The notes beneath the pieces were generated by a model. The model had not been told where the DNA came from. It saw nothing but the letters and a program-made list of their open reading frames with translations, and ran no database searches. The translations under genes were made by a program, and so were the position numbers. From positions 1-18,723 of the forward strand of contig JAEYYS010000167.1 of assembly GCA_023428335.1 (NCBI GenBank): DNA of 18,723 nucleotides, read 5' to 3'. Below, piece after piece: positions 1-6,949 of the stretch (position 1 is the first letter of the stretch; every line of letters starts with the position of its first letter). The stretch comes from Verrucomicrobiota bacterium (GTDB lineage: Bacteria > Verrucomicrobiota > Verrucomicrobiia > Verrucomicrobiales > Verrucomicrobiaceae).

Positions 1-1008
1 GTCGCCGCCAACGGCGCCCGCCTTGCCGAACTCTGCGCCACCATCACCGACCGCCTCGGTGGCGAGGGCGGCGTGGTCGACGCCCTGCGCGAGATCGGCC
101 GCGCCAGCCACGAACTGGAAAAGATCGATCCCTCCACCACCGCCCTGTTCGAAGGCTTCAAGTCGGCCCAGATTGAACTGGCCGAACTGGAAAGCTCCGT
201 CCAGGACTACGCCGACGACCTGGAAACCGATCCCGGCGAGCTGGAGCGCCTCGACCAGCGCATCCACACGATCCAGACCCTCAAGCGCAAGTACGGCCCG
301 ACCGTCGAGGCCGTGCTCGAGTTCCAGCGCGAGGCGGAACAAAAACTGCACCGCATCGAGAACCGCGGCGAGGAGATCGAACGCCTGCAGCAGCTCGTCG
401 CCACGCGCCGCCGGGAGGTCGACAAACTCGCCGGCCAGATCGGCAAAAAACGCGCCGCCGCCGCGCCCAAGCTCGCCGCGGAAATCGCCAGCCACCTCGC
501 CGACCTCGGCTTCAAGCGCAGCGTCTTTGAGGTCGCCCTGGCCGCGCTCGCCGAACCCGGCCCGCGCGGCACCGAGGAGATCGACTTCCAATTTGCGCCC
601 AACCCCGGCGAACCCCTCAAGCCCCTGCGCCTCACCGCCAGCAGCGGCGAGATGTCGCGCGTGCTGCTCGCCGTGAAAAGCGCGCTTGCCCGCCAGGATG
701 CCGTGCCGCTGCTGGTGTTCGACGAGATCGACGCCAACGTCGGCGGCAACATCGCCGAGGCGGTCGGCCGCAAGATGGCCTCGCTCGGCGCCACCCATCA
801 GGTCATCGCCATCACCCACTTCCCGCAGGTCGCCTCGCTTGCCGCCAGCCACTACGTCGTCACCAAGGACATCGAGGGCGAACGCACCCGCTCGCACATC
901 CGCGAGGTCGCCGGCGAGGACCGCGTCGAGGAACTGACGCGCATGCTCGGCGGCAAGGCCGAGTCCGCCCGCGAGCACGCCCGCAACCTGCTCGCCGACC
1001 GCGCCTGA
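1..1008 (+). CDS. recN: DNA repair protein RecN, C-terminal part (5' end outside window)
   Basis: RecN is an SMC-like ATPase that acts at DNA double-strand breaks in recombinational repair. Reading frame 1 is open from the first base, so the gene starts upstream and the N-terminal Walker A half is missing. Visible parts are the distal coiled coil (Glu/Arg-rich, about 100-480), then the C-terminal ATPase lobe: an ABC-type signature read as ASSGEMSR (about 631-660), Walker B LLVFDEIDANVGG (about 709-747) and an H-loop ITHFPQVAS (about 811-837). In familiar RecN proteins these read close to SGGELSR, DEIDTGVSG and THLPQVA, so the order and spacing are right and identity is secure despite the variants. 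The stop is one base before the bioD ATG, which suggests co-transcription. Confidence 0.95.
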   Translation, partial: VAANGARLAELCATITDRLGGEGGVVDALREIGRASHELEKIDPSTTALFEGFKSAQIELAELESSVQDYADDLETDPGELERLDQRIHTIQTLKRKYGPTVEAVLEFQREAEQKLHRIENRGEEIERLQQLVATRRREVDKLAGQIGKKRAAAAPKLAAEIASHLADLGFKRSVFEVALAALAEPGPRGTEEIDFQFAPNPGEPLKPLRLTASSGEMSRVLLAVKSALARQDAVPLLVFDEIDANVGGNIAEAVGRKMASLGATHQVIAITHFPQVASLAASHYVVTKDIEGERTRSHIREVAGEDRVEELTRMLGGKAESAREHARNLLADRA

Positions 1009-1009
1009 C

Positions 1010-1642
1010 ATGCATTACTTCATCACCGGCACCGACACCGACGCGGGCAAGACCTACGTCACCTGCCTGCTGATCGAGGCCCTGCGCCGCGCCGGCCAGG
1101 ACGCGGTCGGCTACAAACCCTTTGCCTGCGGCGACCGCCTCGACGCCCACGCCCTGCGCCAGGCCGGCGGCGGCGTGCTCAGCCTCGACGCAACCAATCC
1201 GGTCCACTTCAAGGCACCGGCCGCGCCCTACACTGCCGGCCTGCTGGAAAACAAGGCGGTCGATGTCGAAACCGCCCGCCTCGGCTTTCTGTCGCTCACC
1301 GCCCAACACCGCCAGGTGCTGGTCGAGGGCGCCGGCGGCTGGGAGGTGCCCCTGGCCCCGGGCCGAACCATGGCCGACTTCGCCGCCGAACTCGGCCTGC
1401 CCGTGCTGCTGGTCGTCGACAACCGCCTCGGCTGCCTCAACCACAGCCTGCTCACCCTCGCCGCCATCCGCGCCCGCGGCCTGCACTGCGCGGGCCTGAT
1501 TCTCAATCACACCCGCGACGAGCGCGACCTCGCCAGCATCTCGAATCGGGCGGTGCTCGAACAGTTCGCCGATGTCCCCGTCGTGCTCGAGGTCATGCAC
1601 GGCGAATCCCAGGTGGACTGGCCGGCGGAACTGCCGCTCTGA
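1010..1642 (+). CDS. bioD: ATP-dependent dethiobiotin synthetase BioD
   Basis: BioD carboxylates 7,8-diaminopelargonate with CO2 and ATP to form dethiobiotin, the penultimate step of biotin synthesis, in the cytoplasm. The 210-aa length fits the family (about 220-230 aa). It shows the P-loop GTDTDAGKT (residues 7-15), the conserved lysine in YKPFACG (K36) and the metal- and phosphate-binding block VEGAGGWEVPL (105-115), followed by a LGCLNHSLLT segment that matches the nucleotide/dimer region. The start is the ATG one base after the recN stop; no Shine-Dalgarno sequence precedes it, so translation probably depends on coupling to recN. The other bio genes are not in the window, so this bioD is detached from a biotin operon here. 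Confidence 0.93.
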   Translation: MHYFITGTDTDAGKTYVTCLLIEALRRAGQDAVGYKPFACGDRLDAHALRQAGGGVLSLDATNPVHFKAPAAPYTAGLLENKAVDVETARLGFLSLTAQHRQVLVEGAGGWEVPLAPGRTMADFAAELGLPVLLVVDNRLGCLNHSLLTLAAIRARGLHCAGLILNHTRDERDLASISNRAVLEQFADVPVVLEVMHGESQVDWPAELPL

Positions 1643-1652
1643 GGAGGAGCAA

Positions 1653-1720
1653 GGGTTGATGATTTACGATGGATGATTGATGAATTGGGCGCCGCCTAAC
1701 AAATCATCAATCATCAATCC
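1653..1720. repeat. AT-rich inverted-repeat element between convergent genes
   Basis: The gap between bioD and the convergent DUF456 gene (1643-1731) contains a low-complexity AT-rich island quite unlike the surrounding GC-rich DNA. GATGATTGATGA at 1672-1683 is perfectly complementary to TCATCAATCATC at 1704-1715, giving a 12-bp stem with a 20-nt loop. A second pairing, TTGATGATTT (1656-1665) with AAATCATCAA (1701-1710), uses the same right arm, so alternative folds exist. The position suits a bidirectional terminator, but there is no T tract. It could equally be one copy of a dispersed intergenic repeat, which one window cannot show. Confidence 0.55.
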
Positions 1721-1731
1721 CAAATACTCAC

Positions 1732-2280
1732 TCATCCCCACAAGCAGTCGATCAGCACCGTCGCCGTCATCGCCAGGCTGAGCACCAGCCGCGCCGCCAG
1801 ACCGGCACCGGTGCCGAGCAGGGTGCCCCAGGTGGATTTCACCGCCGGCGCCATCTGTTTTTTGGCAAAGACGAGTTCAAAAATCAGGCCGCCGGCCAGC
1901 GGGCCGACCAGGAAACCGATGGGCGCAAAAAACAGGCCGACCAGGCCACCGACAAAAACCCCGGCGATGCCCCAGCGACTGGCTCCGAACCAGCGCGCGC
2001 CGAGCGCACCGGCGAGCATGTCGATGACGTAGGACAGCACCAGCAGCAGGCCAAGCACGACAAAGCCCTGCCAGCTCATGCCCTGCTCTGGCAGCAGCAG
2101 GGTATGCACCGCGCCGGCAAAGAAAATCAGGAAGGGTCCGGGCAACATCGGCAGGACCGAGCCGATCAGACCCACCAGCAGCAAACAGCCGGTGAGCAGC
2201 CAAATGCCGGAAGCCAGGAACGGAATGGCGTCCCACCAGCCGGCGAGCGTTTCCCAAACAGTCGTGAAAAAGTCAGTCAT
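1732..2280 (-). CDS. DUF456 family membrane protein
   Basis: A 182-aa hydrophobic protein that fits the DUF456 family of inner-membrane proteins, whose function is unknown. It has several strongly hydrophobic segments (about residues 22-65, 72-94, 100-135 and 150-178), the family-like LPMLPGPFLIFFA stretch near residue 44, and a glycine-zipper region (GVFVGGLVGLFFAPIGF, then GPLAGGLIFELVFAKK). The ATG lies 8 nt inside the end of the nitroreductase gene, so the two are translationally coupled in the order nitroreductase, then DUF456. No ribosome-binding site is evident. Family assignment is good; no function should be inferred. Confidence 0.8.
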   Translation of the reverse strand: MTDFFTTVWETLAGWWDAIPFLASGIWLLTGCLLLVGLIGSVLPMLPGPFLIFFAGAVHTLLLPEQGMSWQGFVVLGLLLVLSYVIDMLAGALGARWFGASRWGIAGVFVGGLVGLFFAPIGFLVGPLAGGLIFELVFAKKQMAPAVKSTWGTLLGTGAGLAARLVLSLAMTATVLIDCLWG

Positions 2281-2881
2281 GATGATGGACCCATTTTTCC
2301 GCCAGCGGCCGGCGCGTGCTGCGTGGCGGGGTTGAGCCGGCGCGCGGCCAGCCGAGGTAAATCAAACCCACGCAACGGTCTTCCTGAGCCAAGCCAAGCC
2401 AGGCCTTGAACGGTGCCGCGTCGAGCACCGGCGGCGAGGACCAGAACGAGGCCAGCCCGGCCGCCGTGGCGCTCAGCAGCAGGTTTTGCACGGCACAGGC
2501 CACCGCCTCGACCTCCTCGATCTCGGGAATCTTGTCGCCACCGCGGCGTTCCAAGACCACCGCGATCACCAGCGGGGCCAGGCGCGGATTCGCCGCGAGC
2601 TTGTCGAACTTGTCGGCACGGAATTCCGCCTCCGGCGTGCTTTCCCGATAGGCCTGCTGCAGGGCGTCGGCGAGCCGTTCGCGCGCCCCAGCCTCGAAGA
2701 CATGAAAGCTCCAGGGCTCGGTCAACCCATGCGTCGGCGCCCAGGTGGCGTTCTCCAGCAGCTCGTGCCACAGCTCCACCGGCACCGGCCGACCGCTCTC
2801 GTAGTCCGGTGGCTTCACCGAACGGCGGGCGCGGATCAGCGCCGTGGTCTGCGACAGGCTGGGCAGGGCGTCTTGGCTCAT
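2273..2881 (-). CDS. YdjA-type NAD(P)H nitroreductase family protein
   Basis: A 202-aa FMN-dependent oxidoreductase of the nitroreductase superfamily, expected to be a cytoplasmic homodimer. It carries the N-terminal FMN-phosphate motif RARRSVKPPDY (about residues 18-28), the block NATWAPTHGLTEPWSFHVF (44-62), which is typical of the short YdjA-like branch, and the helix EAVACAVQNLLLSATAAGLASFW with FWSSP, which lines the flavin and dimer interface. The physiological substrate of this branch is unsettled, so none is assigned. The 3' end overlaps the DUF456 start by 8 nt. Upstream it is divergent from the EVE-domain gene across 85 nt. Confidence 0.85.
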   Translation of the reverse strand: MSQDALPSLSQTTALIRARRSVKPPDYESGRPVPVELWHELLENATWAPTHGLTEPWSFHVFEAGARERLADALQQAYRESTPEAEFRADKFDKLAANPRLAPLVIAVVLERRGGDKIPEIEEVEAVACAVQNLLLSATAAGLASFWSSPPVLDAAPFKAWLGLAQEDRCVGLIYLGWPRAGSTPPRSTRRPLAEKWVHHHD

Positions 2882-2887
2882 CGCGCC

Positions 2888-2915
2888 TTCATCGCCCGCG
2901 CCCGCCGCTTGTCAA
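2888..2915 (-). promoter_or_regulatory. Possible promoter of the nitroreductase gene
   Basis: On the reverse strand the divergent gap contains a perfect TTGACA (2915 down to 2910), followed after 16 nt by GATGAA (2893 down to 2888), a poor -10 match. Transcription would begin almost at the ATG at 2881, meaning a leaderless or nearly leaderless mRNA. The -35 match is exact but the -10 is weak, so this is tentative. Confidence 0.22.
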
Positions 2916-2966
2916 GGCAGCGCACCCCGGACTTGCACCCGCCGCCGACTGCGCCAGCATCCGCTC

Positions 2967-3431
2967 ATGCGCCACTGGCTGCTCAAATCCGAACCCGACG
3001 TCTTTTCCTTCGCCGACCTGAAAAAGCGCCCGCGCAAAACCGAGCCCTGGAACGGCGTGCGCAACTACCAGGTGCGCAACATGATGCGCGACCAGATGGC
3101 CATCGGCGACCTCGGCTTTTTTTACCACTCCAGCTGCCCGCAGCCCGGCATCGCTGGCGTGGTGAAGATTGTCCGCGAGGCCTATCCCGACCCCACTCAG
3201 TTCGATCCGGCCTCGGAGTACTTCGACGCCGGCAGCAAGCCGGAGGCCCCGCGCTGGCTCATGGTCGATGTGCGCTGGGAAGCCGACTTCAAGCACTTCG
3301 TCAGCCTCGACACCCTGCGCACCGATCCGGCCCTGGCCGACCTGCTCATCCTGCGCCGCGGCAACCGCCTGTCGATCACCGAGGTGACGCCCGACCACTG
3401 GCAGCGCATCTGCCAACTCGGCGGCCTGTGA
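2967..3431 (+). CDS. EVE domain-containing protein (thymocyte nuclear protein 1-like)
   Basis: A 154-aa single-domain protein of the EVE family, which belongs to the PUA-like fold and is linked to recognition of modified nucleobases. It spans the family almost end to end: WLLKSEPDVFSFADL at residues 4-18, the WNGVRNYQVRNMMRD block (about 29-43), GDLGFFYHSSCPQPGIAGVV, the YPDPTQFDP loop, PRWLMVDVRW, and a C-terminal LRRGNRLSITEVTP. The ATG at 2967 was chosen because it begins the domain directly (MRHWLLKSEP); the upstream in-frame extension is not EVE-like. It ends 4 nt from the convergent unknown gene. No restriction or methylation genes lie next to it, so its modified-base target is unknown. 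Confidence 0.9.
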   Translation: MRHWLLKSEPDVFSFADLKKRPRKTEPWNGVRNYQVRNMMRDQMAIGDLGFFYHSSCPQPGIAGVVKIVREAYPDPTQFDPASEYFDAGSKPEAPRWLMVDVRWEADFKHFVSLDTLRTDPALADLLILRRGNRLSITEVTPDHWQRICQLGGL

Positions 3432-3435
3432 GGGC

Positions 3436-4032
3436 TCAGCGACGAAAGCCCTGCAGGCGCGACTGCATCTCTTCGAGCACCGGCGCCATTTCCATCTTCA
3501 CCTTCAGCGGTGCCTCGCGCAGGAACAGCACGGGATCCTCGGCGATCATGAGCTCAAGAAACTCGCGGTCCTGATCGTTCAGGCGCTCGCCGTCACTGCT
3601 GCCGGCGCGCAGGTTGCGCAAATCACCGCGCAGCCGTGCCACCAGACGCTTTTTCTCCTCCTCGGGCAGGCGCTTGAGCCCGGCCTCCAGGGTCGTCAGA
3701 TAAGGCTCCACCGTGCGGTCGACATACAGCTTCTGCTCCTCCGGGGTGAGCGAGGCGAAAAAGCGGTCGATGAGGTCCTGGTCATCCTCGCGCAGGCTGC
3801 GTCGCTGCGAGACATCGAGGCGGTTCAGGTTCATGATGACCCGCTGCAGGTACAAGGCACGGTCGGCCGCCGTGACGCTGCCGCCGTCGAGCCAGGGCGC
3901 GCCTTCGACCAAGCCCATCACCTTGCCGGGCCAGGACACCGCGTCATCGGTTTGGCGCATGACCACCGCCACGGCGCTCCAGATGAGGGCGAGCAGGGCG
4001 AGGGCGATGAGCCAGTGACGGGGCAGGCGCAT
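3436..4032 (-). CDS. Unknown membrane-anchored protein in the murJ operon
   Basis: A 198-aa protein not matched to a family. Residues 7-25 form one hydrophobic segment (LIALALLALIWSAVAVVM) after a basic start (MRLPRH), so it is an N-terminal anchor or uncleaved signal with the rest in the periplasm. The remainder is highly charged and probably helical: a basic/acidic region around residues 75-115 with LTPEEQKLYVDRTVEP, a KRLPEEEKKRL stretch, and an acidic DQDREFLELMIAEDP segment. Its ATG is 3 nt after the murJ stop, so it is almost certainly co-transcribed with murJ and tsaC. A role near cell-wall synthesis is suggested only by that linkage. Confidence 0.8.
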   Translation of the reverse strand: MRLPRHWLIALALLALIWSAVAVVMRQTDDAVSWPGKVMGLVEGAPWLDGGSVTAADRALYLQRVIMNLNRLDVSQRRSLREDDQDLIDRFFASLTPEEQKLYVDRTVEPYLTTLEAGLKRLPEEEKKRLVARLRGDLRNLRAGSSDGERLNDQDREFLELMIAEDPVLFLREAPLKVKMEMAPVLEEMQSRLQGFRR

Positions 4033-4035
4033 GGT

Positions 4036-5658
4036 TCAGGAGCGACCGAAGCGGCGGCTGAGCAGGCTGAGGAACTCGCCAGCCTCCTCGACGCGCAGGC
4101 GGTGGGTGACGAAGAAATACAGGATGGCCGCCACAGCGATCGTGCCGCCGAGTCCTGCGGCACGCAGGCTGAACGACAGCGTTTCCCAGTCGGCCAGCAA
4201 GGTCAGGCGCGCGCCGACGCAGAGGGCCGCCATGAGCAGAACGGCGACGCCGAGACGCAGCAGCGAGCGCACCAGCGGCGCGGTTTCCAGGCCGCCGGCA
4301 AACTTGCGCATGCACAGGTAGAGCGTCGCGAAGTTGGCCGCCAGACCGATCGCGGTCGCCCAGGCCAGCGCGGTGTGATCCCAGCCGAGCACGAAGACGC
4401 TGGTGTAGTTGAGCGCCAGGTTGAGCAGGATGATGCCAAGGCTGACGAGCATCGGGATGAAGCGACGATCGATCGTGTAAAAGGCCGGCTGCAGCACCTT
4501 GATCGCGGAGTAGAAGACCAGGCCGAAGGCATAGGCCTGCAGCGGACCGGCGGTCATGGCGACATCGCGGGCGGTGAACTGGCCGTGCTCGAAGATGAGC
4601 GACAGGATTTCGCGGGCAAAGATCGACAGCCCGATCGCGCAGGGCAGCGTCAGGAACAGCACCAGCCGCAGGCCTTTGGCGAGCGCGCCGCGGAAGGCCG
4701 GCGTCATGCCCTCGGTGGCCAGGCGCGAGAGCATGGGCAAGGTCACCGTGGCGACCGCCACGCCGAACAGGCCGAGCGGCAACTGCTGCAGGCGCTGGGC
4801 GTAGGCCAGCCAGGTGACGGCCGCCTCCTGGCCGGGCGTGAACGAGGCAAAGATGGAATTGAGCAGGACATTCACCTGCGTGCCGCTGGCGGCGATCAGC
4901 GACGGCCACATGAGGCGCAGCACATCGCGCACACCCTCGTCCTTCCAGCCGAAGTCGGGGCGGAAGCGGAAGCCGACCCGGCGCAGGGCCGGCAACTGCA
5001 CGGCCAGTTGCAGCACCCCGCCGATGAGGGTGCCGGCGGCAAAGGCGGACAGGCTGGTTTCGCTGACCTTCCAACTGCTGCGAAACCCGGGATCCACCGC
5101 CCAGGCCAGGGCCAGGCCGCCGACGATGCAGCCGAGGTTGAAGAAGGCCGAGGCGACTGCCGGTATGAAGAATACCCGCTTCGAATTGAGCATGCCCATG
5201 ATCAGGGCGGTGATCGACACCAGCGTGATGAAGGGATACATGATCTGCGCCAGCCGCGCACAGATCTCGAAGCTGCGGGGATTGTCCCAACCCGGATTGA
5301 GCAGGCGCACCAGGAAGGGCGCAAGCGCCACGCCGGCGACCGCGACCAGCGACATGAAGCAGAGGGCGAGCGTCACCATCTTGCGCCCGAGCATCCAGGC
5401 GGCTTCATCGCCCTCGGTCTTGATCTTCTTGGAAAAGGTCGTGACAAAGGCGGTCGACAGCGCCCCCTCGGCAAAGAGGTCGCGCAGCATGTTCGGCGTG
5501 CGAAAGGCCGCGGTGAAGATGCCGGCAAAGGTCGAGCCGAACAGGCCGCCGAGCAACTGGTCGCGCACCAGACCGAGCACGCGGCTGCAGAGGATGGCGA
5601 TGGACACCACGCCGGTGCTGCGGGCGTGGGACGCGCGATCCTGTTGCGCTTCGGCCAT
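4036..5658 (-). CDS. murJ: Lipid II flippase MurJ (MviN family)
   Basis: MurJ moves lipid-linked peptidoglycan precursor (lipid II) across the inner membrane. The 540-aa product is hydrophobic along its whole length, as expected for a 13-14 helix MOP-superfamily transporter. Diagnostic motifs are SRVLGLVRD (residues 25-33), NMLRDLFAEGALSTAF (56-71) and LAYAQRLQQLPLGLFGVA (about 284-301). Aligned by eye to E. coli MurJ, the arginines matching R18, R24, R52 and R270 are all kept (R26, R32, R59 and R289), while the position of E. coli D39 appears to be Gly. It lies 5 nt downstream of tsaC and 3 nt upstream of an unknown membrane-anchored gene, all on the reverse strand, which indicates one operon. 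Confidence 0.93.
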   Translation of the reverse strand: MAEAQQDRASHARSTGVVSIAILCSRVLGLVRDQLLGGLFGSTFAGIFTAAFRTPNMLRDLFAEGALSTAFVTTFSKKIKTEGDEAAWMLGRKMVTLALCFMSLVAVAGVALAPFLVRLLNPGWDNPRSFEICARLAQIMYPFITLVSITALIMGMLNSKRVFFIPAVASAFFNLGCIVGGLALAWAVDPGFRSSWKVSETSLSAFAAGTLIGGVLQLAVQLPALRRVGFRFRPDFGWKDEGVRDVLRLMWPSLIAASGTQVNVLLNSIFASFTPGQEAAVTWLAYAQRLQQLPLGLFGVAVATVTLPMLSRLATEGMTPAFRGALAKGLRLVLFLTLPCAIGLSIFAREILSLIFEHGQFTARDVAMTAGPLQAYAFGLVFYSAIKVLQPAFYTIDRRFIPMLVSLGIILLNLALNYTSVFVLGWDHTALAWATAIGLAANFATLYLCMRKFAGGLETAPLVRSLLRLGVAVLLMAALCVGARLTLLADWETLSFSLRAAGLGGTIAVAAILYFFVTHRLRVEEAGEFLSLLSRRFGRS

Positions 5659-5663
5659 GCGAT

Positions 5664-6695
5664 TCAGGGTTTCACCGCCGCCCGGCGCAGCTTGTCCATC
5701 ATCGCCGTGCCCATGCCATGTTCCAGCATCGGCTCGGCAATGATTTCGTCGACCCCGAGCTTGTCGAGTTCACGCAGGACATAGAAAAAGCGCACCGCCG
5801 CCTCGGGCAGCTTGCCGCTGCCGGGACTGAGCACCAGCACCTGCGCCCAGTCGGTCAGGCCAAGGTAACCGTCCTTCTCCTCACCGCGGAAACTCATCAG
5901 GGCATAGCGTTTGCCCGGCTCGGGCGTGAAGTCGGAGGGTTTCGCCAGCAACCGCAGCGGCGTGCGCGGCGCGTAGTGCGAGGCGAGTTGGCCAGGCGCC
6001 TCGGTGGCCTCGTCGACGACGCTGCGGGTGACGCGCTGGACCCGGCCATAGACCTTCAGGTCCTCAACCGTGATCGGGCCCGGCCGAAGGACGGTGAGCA
6101 GGTTCTTCGGTGTCGCGGCCTCAATCTTGAGGATGGTCGATTCCAGCCCGTGCATGCAGGCGCCGCCATCGACGATCAGCGGGATGCGACCGTCGAGCTC
6201 GGCGACCACGGCGCCGGCCGAGGTCGGGCTGATCGAGCCGAAGCGGTTGGCGCTGGGCGCTGCCAGCGGGCGACCCAGGGCCTGGATGACGCGCTTGAAC
6301 ACCGGGTTGGCACTGACCCGAACCGCCACGGTCGGCAGGCCGGCGGTGACCAGGTCGGGCACGCAGGCTTTTTTCGGCAGGATGAGGGTGAGCGGGCCGG
6401 GCCAGAAACGTTCGATGAGCTGGATGACCGCCTTCTGGATCTCCGGCGGCACCTCGGCGACCGTGTCGAGCAGCTTTTTGTCGGGCAGATGCACGATGAG
6501 CGGATCAAAGGTCGGCCGTTCCTTGGCCGCAAAAATCTTCGCCACGGCGGCCGGATTGAGGGCGTCGGCGGCGAGGCCATACACGGTCTCGGTGGGCAGG
6601 GCCACCACCTCGCCCTGCTGAAGCAGACGCACAGCCTCGGCCACGGCCTGGTGCAGCTGCGGCGGCGGATCGGTCGGCAAAACGGTGGTGGTCAT
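5664..6695 (-). CDS. tsaC: L-threonylcarbamoyladenylate synthase, two-domain Sua5 type
   Basis: This enzyme makes threonylcarbamoyl-AMP from threonine, bicarbonate and ATP, the first step of the universal t6A modification of ANN-decoding tRNAs. At 343 aa it is the long Sua5 form, not the short TsaC form. The YrdC domain (about 15-205) shows PTETVYGLAAD (34-44), the K-x-R pair in AKERP (K58, R60), RFWPGPLTLIL, TVAVRVSANP and APSAN (S148, N150). LRPGPIT closes it. A linker with APGQLASHYAP (233-243) then leads to a Rossmann-like Sua5 domain to the C-terminus. It is the first gene of a reverse-strand operon with murJ, and is divergent from zwf. Confidence 0.94.
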   Translation of the reverse strand: MTTTVLPTDPPPQLHQAVAEAVRLLQQGEVVALPTETVYGLAADALNPAAVAKIFAAKERPTFDPLIVHLPDKKLLDTVAEVPPEIQKAVIQLIERFWPGPLTLILPKKACVPDLVTAGLPTVAVRVSANPVFKRVIQALGRPLAAPSANRFGSISPTSAGAVVAELDGRIPLIVDGGACMHGLESTILKIEAATPKNLLTVLRPGPITVEDLKVYGRVQRVTRSVVDEATEAPGQLASHYAPRTPLRLLAKPSDFTPEPGKRYALMSFRGEEKDGYLGLTDWAQVLVLSPGSGKLPEAAVRFFYVLRELDKLGVDEIIAEPMLEHGMGTAMMDKLRRAAVKP

Positions 6696-6830
6696 GAGCG
6701 CCCATGCTTGCGCCAGTTTCGCCGTCTTTGCAAGGCCGGCGCCGTCCGGAGCACGGGCCTACCCGCCCTCGGGGGCGCCGGGCTCTCCCAGGGCAGCCGG
6801 GACAGCCTCACGGCAGAAGGCCTCATCCCC

Positions 6831-6851
6831 GCCATGAAGGCTTTTCATGGC
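6831..6851. promoter_or_regulatory. Perfect 8-bp palindrome upstream of zwf (possible operator)
   Basis: GCCATGAA (6831-6838) and TTCATGGC (6844-6851) are exact inverted repeats around a 5-nt spacer. The site lies in the 254-nt divergent gap between tsaC and zwf, about 30 nt upstream of the predicted zwf -35 box. That placement would suit an activator site, or a repressor of either divergent gene. It stands out because it is less GC-rich than its surroundings. No regulator is identified. Confidence 0.35.
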
Positions 6852-6880
6852 TCGCTCGGGCGGCAGGCCTGCATCGCCAG

Positions 6881-6909
6881 TTGCCAGCGGGCGGCGCGCG
6901 GTCTAATCT
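6881..6909 (+). promoter_or_regulatory. Predicted sigma70-type promoter of zwf
   Basis: TTGCCA at 6881-6886 is followed, after exactly 17 nt, by TAATCT at 6904-6909. These match the -35 and -10 consensus at 5/6 and 4/6 positions with optimal spacing. The start of transcription would fall near 6916, giving a leader of about 34 nt before the zwf ATG at 6950. The surrounding DNA is very GC-rich, so a TAATCT with this spacing is unlikely to be trivial. Confidence 0.45.
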
Positions 6910-6949
6910 CCGCCCCGCTCGTTCCGGGCGGCTGCCCCCGTCCCGCACC

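Noticed and set aside
1643..1676. GGAGGAG followed by a five-codon reading frame after bioD
   Set aside because: The Shine-Dalgarno-like match is good, but a five-residue peptide inside a repeat is not a supportable gene, and other genes here do not use such sites.
3952..5784. Long forward-strand open frame opposite murJ
   Set aside because: It is antisense to a confidently identified MurJ, and its translation is Gly/Gln/His/Glu-rich shadow sequence, typical of GC-rich antisense frames.
6704..6733. Possible tsaC promoter (TTGCAA, 18 nt, AAGCAT on the reverse strand)
   Set aside because: The -10 matches only half the consensus; too weak to list as a feature.
6704..6949. In-frame N-terminal extension of zwf back to 6704
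   Set aside because: The extension is Arg/Pro/Gly-rich without family similarity, overlaps the predicted promoter and palindrome, and would give an over-long protein; the ATG at 6950 gives the normal N-terminus.
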